Assembly: GCF_021155775.2 (NCBI RefSeq)
Contig: NC_060232.1
Location: 39,536,089 to 39,600,088, forward strand
DNA length: 64,000 bases
Direction of reading: 5' to 3'
Origin: Neodiprion pinetum
Taxonomy: Eukaryota; Arthropoda; Insecta; Hymenoptera; Diprionidae
Shown here piece after piece: positions 46,201-58,942 of the stretch. A program made the position numbers and the translations under genes. How positions within the stretch are numbered: position 1 is the first letter of the stretch; each line of letters opens with the position of its first letter. Under the pieces are notes generated by a model, which was not told the origin of the DNA, did no database searches, and saw only the letters and a program-made list of their open reading frames with translations.

Positions 46201-49200
46201 AGGGTCGAGATGTGAAGAACGTTTTTACAAAAGCTCAGATTTTAATGATAAAATTTGTAAATGTGGGGAGGCGAAGTTCGTGTGAAAATGTTAAAATACA
46301 GATACGCGATGTATGGGAAGACGTATCGTAGAAACGTCGGAAATCTAAAATATACTGAAACACGAATACAAAAGTGAAAATCTATAATGTGGTCAATGCA
46401 TAAACAGTTGAAATGTAAGATTGATAGAATTCTTCTACATCTCAGTTTTCGACATTGCCACTTTTTCACATACCTTTATTTCGCGTCTTCTGATATTTTG
46501 AAATTCTGTTCAACAGATTTTCGGATATTAAAAAATTCTGTATTCCGACCATTGCATCGTCTGGCCATTCCACTTTTTGACCTCTGACCATTCGTTGCAT
46601 ACATAGAAGTTCATCGCGTTTCTTATATCTGTACCAATGTTTAATCTTGAGTTACAGATTCGATTAACGGTGCGCACTGAGACTTTAATCTGGACCGTTA
46701 AATCGAATTCGGACGCTCTAGCGCGCTGGCTGATTCCTCAATACGAATCTTGGTGGCAACCTAACGGCTTCCATAATCATCGCGATCTCTTGTCCGAATT
46801 CTTCACGTACGATCATTTATTCCTAGAATCAGCGTGCAGCACAGCCTCTCTGCTATTATCTTTCCAGAACAAATCGCAATACACGTAGACGTACGTCCTC
46901 TGACCCGCAATTAGGCTTCTCGATTATTAACGAGCGGTGTCATTGAATTTGACATTCATAAAGCAAAGTACGCTGCACTCGTCTTAATATCGAAACAGGT
47001 TTTCGGCATCGTTACGTGACGATACTTCAATATCATATTTATTTATTTTCTCTATTTTCTCTCTACGCAATACATCATACATTCGGCTAAATGGATTTTC
47101 TACCGAGTTATGCAAACGGATGCTGCAGATAATTACAATTAGCTTAAAGAATCAATCACGATTACCGAGCGATCGGCAGCCTCGTCTTGACCCCGTGAAA
47201 TAAATTCAAAAGGGACGCGGATATCGTAAGACAAAAACCTCACAAGCATCGCGTCGAGCGCATTACGCTGCAGCGGAGTAAATTATCATCGGAGATAATT
47301 TTATCCGGTTATCTCTCCGCCCGCCATGCCGGTAGGTTTATCATCGCACAGAGACGGAGCTCGAGTGAGTAAATTATGCGTTTGGCCGGCTGTTTTTAGC
47401 GTTCCTTATATTAGTCAATGCCCGCCGCGTCGAGTCAACATCGTCACGGAATCGCAGACGAGGGACAGACGGTTGGTCCACAGAGCGCGAAAGAGGTTAT
47501 TAACAAGTCAAGTTTTGTGTGCTCGCGCGAGATTGACGCAGAGTTTTTAATTAATGCGAGCGATTAAACGCAACCTGTATTTTGCTCGTGAAAAACAAAA
47601 TTCGCACGGAGATGAGATAATTTCGATGCGAAATTTAACCGATGATATAACAAACCCGACGATCGTACGATCCTGCGGTTTGAATCACCGCCGCATTTCG
47701 CAGCTCAGTCATCGAGATCGAGTTCGATCGATAAGCCGATCGGTAAAGATCATCCGTAAAATACCATTAACAATGATTTACTACCGTTCGTTTCCTGATT
47801 GGCCAGTCTCGCCATAAGCCGATCTTTGGTCTCGTACTTGACCCTGGAGACGATTGCTTTCCTGCAACGCTCCACGAAGCTGCGGACATTACGCCGAGTA
47901 TGCAACGTAGGGATATCACGTATGCATGTAAATAGAATCGACTTGACAATCCGAAAAAACATCGTCGAGGGGAAAAATAACGGTATGCGGTTCGAAAAAC
48001 CGTAAACCGTCGGTGTATTTGACGAGGCAGAAATAATCTCCTCTGCAATTCGAATGAGGCATCTTGACTCGAGAAGAGTCGGCTCTTTGACAGTGACTCT
48101 TGAAATCGTGAAAGCGTGTATGATGTTGAACAGAGAATCTGCCGATGAGAGCGAGGCTTGATTTTCTGCAACTCTGTTTTCTGTTCGATCATTTTTCACT
48201 AAAATTCGCAGCCGCGTTTCGCTTGCGTCTCGTTTTAATAACTGTTGAAATCGTTTCAGCAGCTGCGGCAAGCGAACAAAAAAAAAAAAACTCCTCAGGG
48301 CATGTCTTGCGTACGTTGCCTCTTTACTGAGCTACAAAATTCCGGAACGGCTGAAATTATTTTCGTGTGTTAATTTGATTGGGAAAATGGAAAATTGCGT
48401 TCAGGAATAACTAAATACGGACACTGAGTGCTCAAGTTATAACAGGCGTTGGATTTCTTCTTCCTACAACTATCAAGCATGTGACTTTGATAAGATATTG
48501 CAAAAGCACGATAGAAACTCCGCATCAAAATTACAGGATCGGCCAATTCGACATGGAAAAAAACTGCGTGTAAATACAATCTTGATAATTTTGTTTTCTC
48601 GTTCTTTATATCAGATTCAATAATTAGGAGGTGTATACGGATTATCCGCGTATCGCAGGTATGTGGCGGCTTTCGTCCGTGATAACTGATAAAAGAAAAC
48701 CGTTCTCTTCCACCTCTGATTTCCTAAAATTCATCAGTACGTGCGAGTGCGAGATGTTTTACGTTATATTATACCCTACGTATATTATACGTATCATGTG
48801 TACCGACTTCTTCTCGGAAGAAGCTGAAAAATTAAGAGGTACGAGGAACTCCGCGTGCCGTTCGACACGCACGTTCATTACACTGCTCGAAACGTGTATT
48901 TCATAATCCACGATTCTTCGGATCGTCGATCGACGCACGGAAGCTGCAATATGCGGCATTATTCTATACAATCTGCAATAATCTCTCTGTACGTATCGTA
49001 CGTACCGGCGATCGTAACGAAACTGTACGTTACACATCTCGGAAAATTAATAGAACGAACCTTACACGCAAGGCTGTATCAATTTTTGTATCAACTAACG
49101 ATAAGTGTGATGAAAATAAACATTCGTGCACGGTTTGCTCGTTTAACGACGATTCTTCAATTTTATTACGTACACGGGTTACATTGCAATAATATATGAT

Positions 49201-49608
49201 CGCGGAATAACTTGTCTAAATTATTTTGAAAAAAAAAAGAGACACGTATGTACATAAGTATTACACGTAGGTATGTAATGTATGATCGATAAGCGATACG
49301 GAGACGTGTACGTACATAGAAATTGTACAAAGACGTAAACAAAAAATACCATTAAAATCGTAAACGAGATGATGATAAAAACTATGAAAAAAAAATATAT
49401 ACCTTATTCTTTTCGAATGCAAAGGAAAAGGAAGAAAAACCATTCCGACAAAACTCCGTGACGCGCAATCGATATTCTCCTCCTCGGTCACCCGAGTTAA
49501 CCGTAAAAGATCGAACAACGACGAAAAGAGTGAGAAAGAGAGAAAGAAGAAGGAGATCACGTTGCTGTATCGTCGACGCGCGATGGCCATGCGGGGGTGG
49601 GAGGGCGG
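46201..49608. other. Gene-free stretch
   Basis: Short ORFs up to 173 codons (47750-48271, minus) lack domains, and those on the opposite strand overlap them. No RNA gene or repeat was recognised. Confidence 0.3.
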
Positions 49609-49671
49609 TAAGAAACAGAGAAAAAGAGAGTGAGTGAGAGAGAGGGAGAGAGAGAGCCGGTCCTATAAAAA
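49609..49671 (+). promoter_or_regulatory. Orphan TATA/GAGA promoter-like site
   Basis: A GA-repeat tract (about 49617-49656) is followed directly by CCTATAAAAAGC (TATA at 49664-49671). A GA tract next to a strong TATA is a common insect core promoter layout (GAGA-factor type). Transcription would start near 49695 on the plus strand. No coding exon can be identified downstream. Confidence 0.35.
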
Positions 49672-50098
49672 GCTATCACGCCCTGACCTCCCGCAACTTT
49701 GCTTCGCTGTCAAGATTGGGTTGTATTGGTATACGTATACGTATAATACGTAAGCGCGTATGCACGCCGACGGGCGACGTGTGCCTGATGCTCGAGATAC
49801 GCGCGTCTCTCCTCTGATTCCTCCCCCCCCACTTTCACCAAAATCCGCCTTCCTTCTCTGCCCGCGGCTGCCGCGTTCTCACATCTCTTCCCGAGAGTTT
49901 TCTATAACATGCGGGTGTATCTAATAAATCGACGATTTTCTACTTTTTTTTTTTCAAACCAAATACAAGTCGAAAATATTGTTTGAAATGACGAGAGAAG
50001 AATACTGTTCAAGTTTGACCGCTTGATATCAATATTTATATGCGGATCATCGCGATTTTTTATCTCGCATTTAAATAACGCGGGGATATTGTTTTCGT

Positions 50099-50426
50099 TT
50101 TTTTTTTTTTTTTTTTTTTTTTTTTCTTCCTCAACGTTGGAACTTTACAACTCGTCAACGCATCAGCGTTACTGATAAGGCCGCAGCGTATTTTTGTAGG
50201 AAATTGAACGCTCTGTGAAAACGATTTTTGTTTTTTTTTTTATCATTTCGTGATAAATCTGTTCTTTTATTGACGTTTGACCTTAAATAAATTTTCGAAA
50301 TACTGGATTTGGCATAAAATAATTGGAGATCTTTTTTTGCAGAGCGTTCAATTTCCCACAAAAATACGTCCTGGTCTTGGTTGACGAGTTATAAAATTCG
50401 AAAGTTAACAAGAAGGAAAATTTTCT
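50099..50426. repeat. Foldback element with about 85-125 bp arms
   Basis: The left arm (about 50141-50226) and right arm (about 50328-50406) are reverse complements. The core CGTATTTTTGT.GGAAATTGAACGCTCTG is nearly perfect over about 30 bases. ACTCGTCAAC and AACTTT match further out, and weaker T-rich matching extends to both edges. A poly-T tract (50099-50125) is at the left edge. The spacer is about 100 bases. It is unrelated in sequence to the foldback at 42.3 kb. Confidence 0.65.
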
Positions 50427-50938
50427 CATGTTATTTAAACGGGAAATAGAAAATCGCCATAACGCACCTCTAGATGTTAATATTACGAGGTCAAACTTCG
50501 ATAGCATCCTTTTTTCATCATTTGGAACAATATCTTCGTATTGATTTTGACAAAAAAAAAAAAAAAAACAGTCGATTTTGTCGATACAGTCTAACATACA
50601 TATATATATATATATCGTATAAACTTATAACGCTTGAGACAAACATGACGCAGCAAACGGTCGACATCTGGCGTTTCGGAGAGTTGTATTGGTATTTGTG
50701 TATGGAATGAACGTATCCGTGTAATAACGCGCGAGAATCGCTGCATGGGAGAGACGCCTAGACGTTGCAAATTTATGCTGCCGAAAATTTCCACCTCTTC
50801 TATAAGACGCCGCCGCACCGCAAACGTTCCGCGCGGTGTCCCGTCAAAGAAAGAAGAGAGTGAGTGGAGAGAAGGCGAGACTCGTCGTGCGCGTGGCACG
50901 TAGGATAGAGTCGGAACCTGAGGGCAACCGGGAAGAAG

Positions 50939-50998
50939 AGAGAGAGAGAGAGGGAGAGAAAAGCGTTTATTAAAGAGAGGGAGAGAGAGAGAGAGGGA
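50939..50998 (+). repeat. (GA)n tract
   Basis: Two GA runs are separated by AAAAGCGTTTATTAAA. They could be GAGA-factor sites, and a similar tract precedes the TATA at 49664. Confidence 0.75.
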
Positions 50999-53283
50999 GA
51001 GTGGCTGAGTTGGTTTGCTGGTTAGTTGTTAGAAGTTTGCGGGGATCGCGTTAGCAGATACAGAACTGTTGCAAAAAATAAGAAGGAAGGAAAAAAGTTG
51101 AGAAGGAAAACGATTGAAAAAAATTCTTCGAGAATAAAAAACATTGTAGGTAATAGTATGAATATAATAATGATACAGATATGCAAAAAATTGTACAAGG
51201 AGTAAAAAAACACAACCGTACATGCGCGTTGTAATACGTATGTGTATTATATGTACCTATGTGCGTATGTGTGTATTGTTTTGTCGGAACCTAGTTATTT
51301 TTATACGTGATGGGAAGAAAAAAAAGTAGAAGATAATCAATTGGATAATAGAATTTTTACCAATGTATTTGAATAATTAGTAAAACACAGAGATGAGTTT
51401 GATTCGTACGAACTTGACGAATGGCAGAATGAAAAATTTTCTTGTTATTATAAGTACATACATGTCGGGTGATTGGTACGATACAGCAGAGATGTTAATA
51501 ATTATTATACGTATATATACACATATTCTTTCTTCTTCTTCTTTTTTTTTTCTCTTTTCCTTTTCCTTCGATTTTAAACTGAACACAATTGAATAAATTT
51601 ACATAATAAAGTTTGTGTGGAGCGTATGAAAATCTGGAATGTTTAAAAAACACGCTTAATGTGTGAAACATCTTGTATGACAATCGAATAAACGGTTATT
51701 TGCTGTCTTCGTCGATGGAAATAAAACACGTTATTTATCACCTACACGTTGAAGGCATAAATTGATTGATAAAGAAACGGACGTTGATGGAAAATTTTGA
51801 GGAAAAGTATAAAATTACGAACACTTTAGCGATATGCGACGTTATGCATAATCTATCGTATGGATCGAATTATGCGCACTGTAATCACGTTAGTAAAGAA
51901 TACCGGATTATTTTATTTCTGGCTCGCGCGTATTGCACACATACATTTATATTATAGACGCGTGACTCGGTATTACATCAGACCAGTGATATCATTACGT
52001 TAGGCACTGTGTGCGTGTGTATCTGTATAAATATATGAGTTTCCATGTGGTAATTTAGCCTGGCATAAACGGAACGCGGAACCCGGATCGAAATCCCGAA
52101 TTTCTTTAACATAAATACCGTGGGATTTTCTTCAAACAAGTATTAAGTTAGTTAGAAATAAAAAAAATACTCTCCAAAGTTCATACGAGTGTGTAAATTC
52201 TTGCAAAATGGGTAGGAAAAAGGAGAAACATCGGAATCCGTTGCAGGCGAGCAACGCTGGACAAAGTTCAGTCGCTAATTTTCTCCGTAATGACCGGCGT
52301 GTTCGCATCGAGAATATTAGAGTGCCGACACTGGAATGAATTTTAAATCTCGGTAGTTGTTTCCTGAGTTTTCGGACAGCGTAACATGCGAATATGCGTT
52401 ATGTAACTAAATATCACGCATCCAGCGCGTTAACTCTATTCATACAGGTGAGTGAACCGTTGAGAAAATATACAAGTACGCGTAGACACGTAGAGGCGAT
52501 ATTCGCAAGTCTCGAATGCTCGGTTCTCATGCATTCGTCGAAGGTGAAATAATGGCCGAGCAATTCTTGCCGCAATTTTGTCGGTCGTGAAGCGAAGCCC
52601 GATAATTGGTAAACACCGCGAACGATAGTAGAGCCGAAATAAAACGTCAAGCGGTATCCGAGCGTGACGGTCAACGGCCGCCATATTAATTAACTTATAG
52701 CGTCCGAATCTGCAGCCTGTCAAACATTGTGCAAATATTTTCGCAGCAAATTTTTGCCGCCAGTTTGCACCTGACCTACGATATTTCGCGATGCGGTCGA
52801 ATCTCGATCCGTGATAAAAGTCTCGGCGCGAATCGATTCCAATTTTGCGGAACTCGTTAGATTTCGGCAATGCGGCTTTAACCGCTGAATCTAATGGCAC
52901 GTAATAAAGACTAGAAACACCTTTCAACGCTATAAAATATAGCGTAACGCAGCCGTGAGGATCGGCCTTGAACAGCCTCTCGCACACACGTATGCTCCGT
53001 GTTTGTCCGTGTTCGACGTTTTCGCGGATCCGCGCTCGCTAGCTCGCGACCGGGCCTCGGTGGAAGGACAACTCGGCGCAAATAATTAAGCGTGTATGAA
53101 CCAGCAACAACAAGTTCCTCGGTCGAGTCCTCGGCATAATATTAACTCACGCCCCGATCGCTCGCAATCGGTGATGAGGTAAGCCGAACGAATTAAGAGC
53201 GACGGTCGAGTTACAGCGATTCGTTGTATACATTTTCCGGCAAACGTTAATAAATCCCCGTTCCAATTCAACTCTGTTGTAGG

Positions 53284-53394
53284 TTAGGAATGTGGAACAG
53301 GAGCGGAACGATAGAATTATTTTAGGAATGTGGAACGGTAGAGGAACGATGGACGGAATAGGAACGTGAAAGATAAGAGGAACGATGGAATATG
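53284..53394 (-). repeat. 37-bp minisatellite family, locus B
   Basis: On the minus strand this reads as three degenerate TTCCATCGTTCC units, matching 32130-32265 and 58525-58775. It ends only a few bases before the 53401 dispersed repeat. Confidence 0.7.
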
Positions 53395-53400
53395 TCAGAT

Positions 53401-53756
53401 AAGGGGTTACAAGTGGTCAGGATTTTTCAAATTCGATTTTATTGAAATTTCACTTTCGTAATGTACATATATTTACGTATATATACAGAAAATTTCACGT
53501 CGATCCGACAAATATTCTCCAAGTTGCGCGCGCATTTGGAAAGACGCCCCGGAGCGTTTGAAAATACTTGTGAAACTTTGAACGCGTTTTTCTCAAAACC
53601 ATGCTTTCAAAGCCGGTGAGCAAGATTTCTGGAAAACGAGCGAAACGATTAGTCTCAAATATTTACACAAGCTTTATGAATATATTTTTGAGTCCTTGAT
53701 CGAAGGTTTTTCTATCGCCAGTAAATATTTTCCATTTTATAAACAAACTAAGGGAT
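53401..53756 (+). repeat. Dispersed repeat, copy 2 (about 356 bp)
   Basis: This is the second copy of the 20489-20850 element in the same orientation, starting AAGGGGTTA and ending CTAAGGGAT. It is followed by a poly-T run (about 53778-53799). Confidence 0.8.
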
Positions 53757-54429
53757 CAATTGTTGTGAAAAATCGAATTTTTTTTTTTTTTTTTTTTTGA
53801 GAAGCCGCCGTTTTGTTGAAAATTAATAGTTTGCTTATTCTTTCGATTAAAGACCAGACAACACCTTGTATTAGCTAAATCTTTTTTGTTTTTTCAATCG
53901 GATGATCCAGTCCAGAGATATCTTGCTCACCGCAAGACGCCTTTATTTAGAGGTGCTTCCGGAGATCGGCTATATCAGCTTTAAAAAGATCATTATTTTC
54001 AAAGATAAATAATATCGGAATAAAGTTCAATGCTACCCCGATATGTAAATGAATTTTTATATCAACAAATCGAAGCGTCTCTTCGCGAATAATCCTTGAA
54101 AAATCGCTTTTTTCGTCCTCCTGACCAGGTATAACCCCTGAAAAAAGGCGGGGCGAGGACGCGACGTTCACATTTACAGCATCGCGTGGCTCATTAAACT
54201 TGTTGATATTAATTAGCGACTCGATCGCTGCATCTCCCCGGCTGGACGAGTCCTTGATGTTTGATTTTTTGAACCCGTCAGTTCCTGTGTTAAAAATGAA
54301 ACTCGAAAGAAGATCGCGTCGCGACATTTTTCAGCCTCTCCACCTCTTCAACCGTAATCTTCCGCTATCTTCAACGAATAATTCCAACCGTATAATTTTC
54401 CCCATTTGTCAGCGTCGGCTGTGACGACC

Positions 54430-54760
54430 TCCGTTAAATAGCGGCTCGTTCCTGGCTGTCGACGCGGCGTAAATACCCGCCTAGATACATCATCCACAGG
54501 CCGCAGAGCTCTACGGTCGCGTATCCGCGATGATCCTCCAGCGATCCGAACCTCGGTCCCGGGTCTCAGGATATACGGAGGCCTTCGCTCTGTTGCCGCT
54601 GGAAAATATGCGACCTCGGTACTCGCGCCGCGGACCGAAAGAACGGCTTTGAACCTCGTCGGGCCCACGATAAACAGAACCTTCGTCAATCCTCGTTTCC
54701 GGTTACACGACGGGACGAAATTCCCGCAGCTGCTCCTTCATTCGGGGCGCCGAGAATGCG
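54430..54760. other. CpG-rich patch
   Basis: Dense CpG with a 113-codon minus-strand ORF (54348-54689) of no recognised family. It is probably regulatory or compositional. Confidence 0.2.
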
Positions 54761-56910
54761 AACGTGACGATAACAATGTTGAGTGATGTTTGTTCAAATT
54801 TGCATTAATTAAAATTTCACAAGAAAACTGGCAATTGCAATTATTGAACCATCTATGATCCATAACTCGTTTGGCTTGATGGGTTTTTTTACAGTTAAAC
54901 ATGACCTTTTACAGCGGTTTATAATTGTTTATATGGTAACAAGAACGAGTAACCGATATCCAAAAGTAACGAGTAAAATAATGTTAGATTTCCCGGTCAC
55001 AGGTGCAGAGTTAATTTTTATATCGTACCCAAAAGCGTGGTTTTTTTTCTTCTATCAAGATAAAAAAAAATAAATAAATAAATATTCTTACCAACAACGC
55101 AGATCAACCGCAACTAGAAAAATTTTCTAGAGTCTGGATGCAAGCGAGCACTAACAATCGGTACGCGGAGTGCCTCCCTCTCTCCCTGCCTCTCAAGGAA
55201 CGTTCACTCCTCGGGTTTTGAATCTAGTGAACTCTTTGCGGTCGAGTCACGACCGGCCGAGACGAGTCACGGCAAGTCACGCGTACGTATTACGTTATTC
55301 CTCTATAGCGGTCTCGGAGTGATTCGCGGACCGAGCAAAGCGAGTCGGTCGAGCTCGAGCGAGTATATGAGAAGGGAAGAGAAACACCAGCGAAAGAACC
55401 AACACAGATTTAAAGGGGGGAAAAAAAAACACCGTCTTGCTCGAACCTGGCAATGAATTTATATTTATTTTAATCTTTTTTTTTACACTGGTGATCCTTT
55501 TTTCTTCTTTCTTACCTCGCAATGCTCGTGTATACATACATATATACATGTATATATATTGTAATGTATTATTGTTATATTCGTATATTTTACTCGACGG
55601 CACAATTCTTTTTGTTCATTTGTTCTTTTCACTGTGCATTTCGATACCTATGTCGTGTGCAGAGGGTTTCGTTGCAATGTATTAATGGTTGAATTCGTAA
55701 CGATTTCTTACATCGCGATTAGTTAGAATATAAATATGGAACGCGTGAATCACGCAGCTGTGTATAAGGCAGTTACAAGATGTATAAGATTGCGGTAAAG
55801 TGAAACAAGGAAATGATAAGGAATAAATTACGAGTATGTGTATTCCTTTTCGTATATGTTAACGGCACTGGGGCTTCAATAATCGTTCGGTACTTACGTG
55901 TACAGGAAATACAAATTTAATCACATCTTCTGATATATCCGGTGAAACCGGCTTTAACTTATATATACTCGTATTTCGCCGTTACGAATCATCTGGTGTA
56001 CAGTCACGGAATAATTCTGGAAGATACTTGTCGATACGTATGAAAAAATTTCATCATTCTTCCAAGTTTAACCGGGCTTTTAAACGTGCCTTAACGAAAT
56101 TAACGTACTAGAATCTATTTCGTTTTTTTTTCTTCTTATTTTTATTCTTTCTATTTCGCAATCCAATGTTGAAAATTATTTACAATCGAATGCAAGTTAT
56201 AGAATTATCCCAGATGCATGACATTGCTCTATACTGATCTCGGTGAATAACATTAACCGCTGTCAATAAAGCAAATAATTCACACCTCTTGCGTTATTAT
56301 TATAATTATATACATGTGCTTACGTATCTACAACACATACATATTACAGACTCCGCACAAAGTTGTAACAACCGGCAATTGTTACATCGTGAATTTCGTC
56401 AGCGAGAAAAAACGAGCAGTAAAATATCGAGTCATTAACCTCGATCAATAATCGAGTAAAATTTGTGCTGGAACAGTGTTGGAATCTAGGATTTTTTTAC
56501 CCGCACGTATCAAGTGCCATAATTTCGGGGATAGACGCGATGAATTAAGGTTGAGGACGCGCGTAATAACGCGCGATGAGAAAATCCGTGTAAACCGAGC
56601 AAGCGTGGAGGACCTGCGACTTTTCCATTATACCTTACGCCCGGAGCCAGGTGAGCGTATATATCAAGGACTCTTCACGGTTGAGATACTGACGCGGCCT
56701 AGGTTATCCGACCGATGTTCAACGTTAAAAGGTGTGTGCTAAGGTGATTCTTTCGCCAGGCTGCTCATTTAGCCGCGTGGCCAATAGCGCGTTGCATGCA
56801 CAACTCGGCACGTGCTTCAGAAATAATCATTAGACACGGTTCGATATTCCCATGTTTCAGATTCGAAGCGAAACTGTGTCGCATCGAGCGATCGAAATGC
56901 AACAGAGGCG

Positions 56911-57036
56911 ACGGTGAAACTCGGCAAGCCGAGGATAAGCGACCGACTGCGCATGTGCGAAACAATTGAGCTCTATTGGTCGGCGAGATCGCGTCGCGGC
57001 AACATTTTCTTACGTTAGGCAGTGCAGCCAACTTGA
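56911..57036 (+). repeat. Duplicated NRF1-like/CCAAT block, copy 2
   Basis: It matches 43161-43287 over GACTGCGCATG, GCGAAACAAT, CTCTATTGGTC, GCGGCAACATT and GCCAACTT. The palindrome has one change (GCGCATGTGC), while the CCAAT box is intact. Confidence 0.6.
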
Positions 57037-58524
57037 TAGAAATGGCGCGAATTTGAAAATAAGAAAACGGTTCTCGAATCAAATACCTACGCGGTAGCAT
57101 ATTTTTCACTCTTGTGGTGCGACAAGTTCGCAAAGATTCTTTTTTTTTTACTTTTGGCAGCCTGATACTCCAAAGAAATTCAGATCGCATCCTTGAGTAT
57201 CAATTTGTCGGTTAGTCGGGAAAAATCTTTGGATATAATTCTCACAATCGGTACAACAAGACTTTTCTTACAATGTGCTACACACCGATAGATAAAATAA
57301 TAACCCCTGCTCGTGTCCTCGGACGATGCTGTCTTTTGTGAAATCAGCATACACAACGATGTTTGCGTAGTCGAGGTTCTCCTTCGGAGTGAGTTGTATT
57401 GACTTAACGTTAATAAATAATTTTTTTTTTTTCCTACATCAAGCGATATTAGTTAGCGAGTATTTACACTCGCGATTGGCACTGAGTTTTTACATCATTC
57501 TACGTTAACTAGGAGTAATAGTTGTTCGGTCTAAGTATCTTGTCTTTTAGTGAAACAGTCACAGATTCGTATAATAAATACGTGTGTGCGCAATAAATTT
57601 GGAAAATTTACTGCCGACAGGTCAAGTATTTTTCCTTGGATTAAATAAGCGGTTTATATCCATACAGATATTTTCGTCCTGGGATGCTGCGTATATTATA
57701 GATATACATGTTGCAAGGTGAAATACGTATAATATATTACACACGTTACTAAACATTTTCTGCAGTTAATAGATGTACGCATAAACTTGTATTCTAATTC
57801 AAATTCATACGTCTGTACATGTCCTAAACGAATAATCGGACAGCTACATGCAAGATATAATATATACAAATTTTTCACGTGTTTTATTACCGAGATCTGT
57901 AATTTCTTATCGCAGTGTAGGTGTATAATTTTATAGTCAAGATCAAGACTGGTACATATCAAACAGCGAGAATCTCAGCAACCCTTCGCCACTAAAAACT
58001 GTAAGACTTTTCAGCAGAATACACGCATATTTAAATTGTTTCTTTGAATTTGGTACTTTTATGCTTCAAGATATTAATGACAAGTTTAGCAAATCGTATC
58101 TTGCGCTTTCACCCCCTAACTGGATTAAATCATACAGTAGCGCACCACGTGAACTGAAGAAGATTAAGAATCGGTTGCAATTATATTTATAATACTTACA
58201 ATGTTTTCGTCAATTTTCCGTTCCGTCCTCCGATCGGTACCAAAACACGTGTAATTGCAGACTCCTACGATTTCCAAAAGTTTGAAACTATCTCACAAGT
58301 GATGAAAGAAAAAAACTTGGATAATACGACATCGCCTTGATACGTTAAATTACAAAAACCTTCCCGCAAGTATTCCCGAAAGGGACTTCAGATAAGGTAC
58401 CAATGACCGAGTCGCTATTAAATATAATCAAGTTTCAATGAACCACAGTTCAATTTCATAAACACGTTGCGTCATTACGTCATCTACATTTTACTCTTCT
58501 TCTAGTCGGAATCATTTTATCTTT

Positions 58525-58775
58525 GTTCCATTCCACCGTTCCTCTCACGTTCCGCGTCCCTACGATATTCCATCGTTCCTCTCCTGTTCCGCATTCCCAC
58601 CCTATTCCATCGTTCCGCTCCAGTTCCGCATTTCTACCCTACTCCCCATTCCCAAAGACCCAGGAAAACGATATTCCATCGTTCCTCTCCTGTTCCGCAT
58701 TCCCTCCCTATTCCATCGTTCCGTCTTATTTCCGCATTTCTACCCTACTCCCCATTCCCAAAGACCCAGGAAAAC
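58525..58775 (+). repeat. 37-bp minisatellite family, locus C, with 106-bp higher-order unit
   Basis: Two near-identical 106-bp units (58564-58669 and 58670-58775) each hold two 37-bp units and a CTACTCCCCATTCCCAAAGA-type tail ending CCAGGAAAAC. A further degenerate unit lies to the left. Confidence 0.8.
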
Positions 58776-58914
58776 TCGAGTTTTAATAAGCGAAACTGGT
58801 CTTTGGCGATGCGATGCAGCAGCAGGTGGAGTACTTAATTGAAATTCGCAATTGCACTCGACGGTGGTCTCGTCGATGACTGTGAAAGGGAGGTCGGGTT
58901 GGCGGAGAGGGTTC

Positions 58915-58942
58915 GAAGAAGAAGAAGAAGAAGAAGAAGAAG
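58915..58942 (+). repeat. (GAA)n microsatellite
   Basis: Nine GAA triplets. On the minus strand they give a Ser run in a 147-codon ORF that I do not regard as a gene. Confidence 0.9.

Noticed and set aside
52436..52987. 183-codon minus-strand ORF
   Set aside because: It has no domain, no promoter or polyadenylation context, and random-looking composition.
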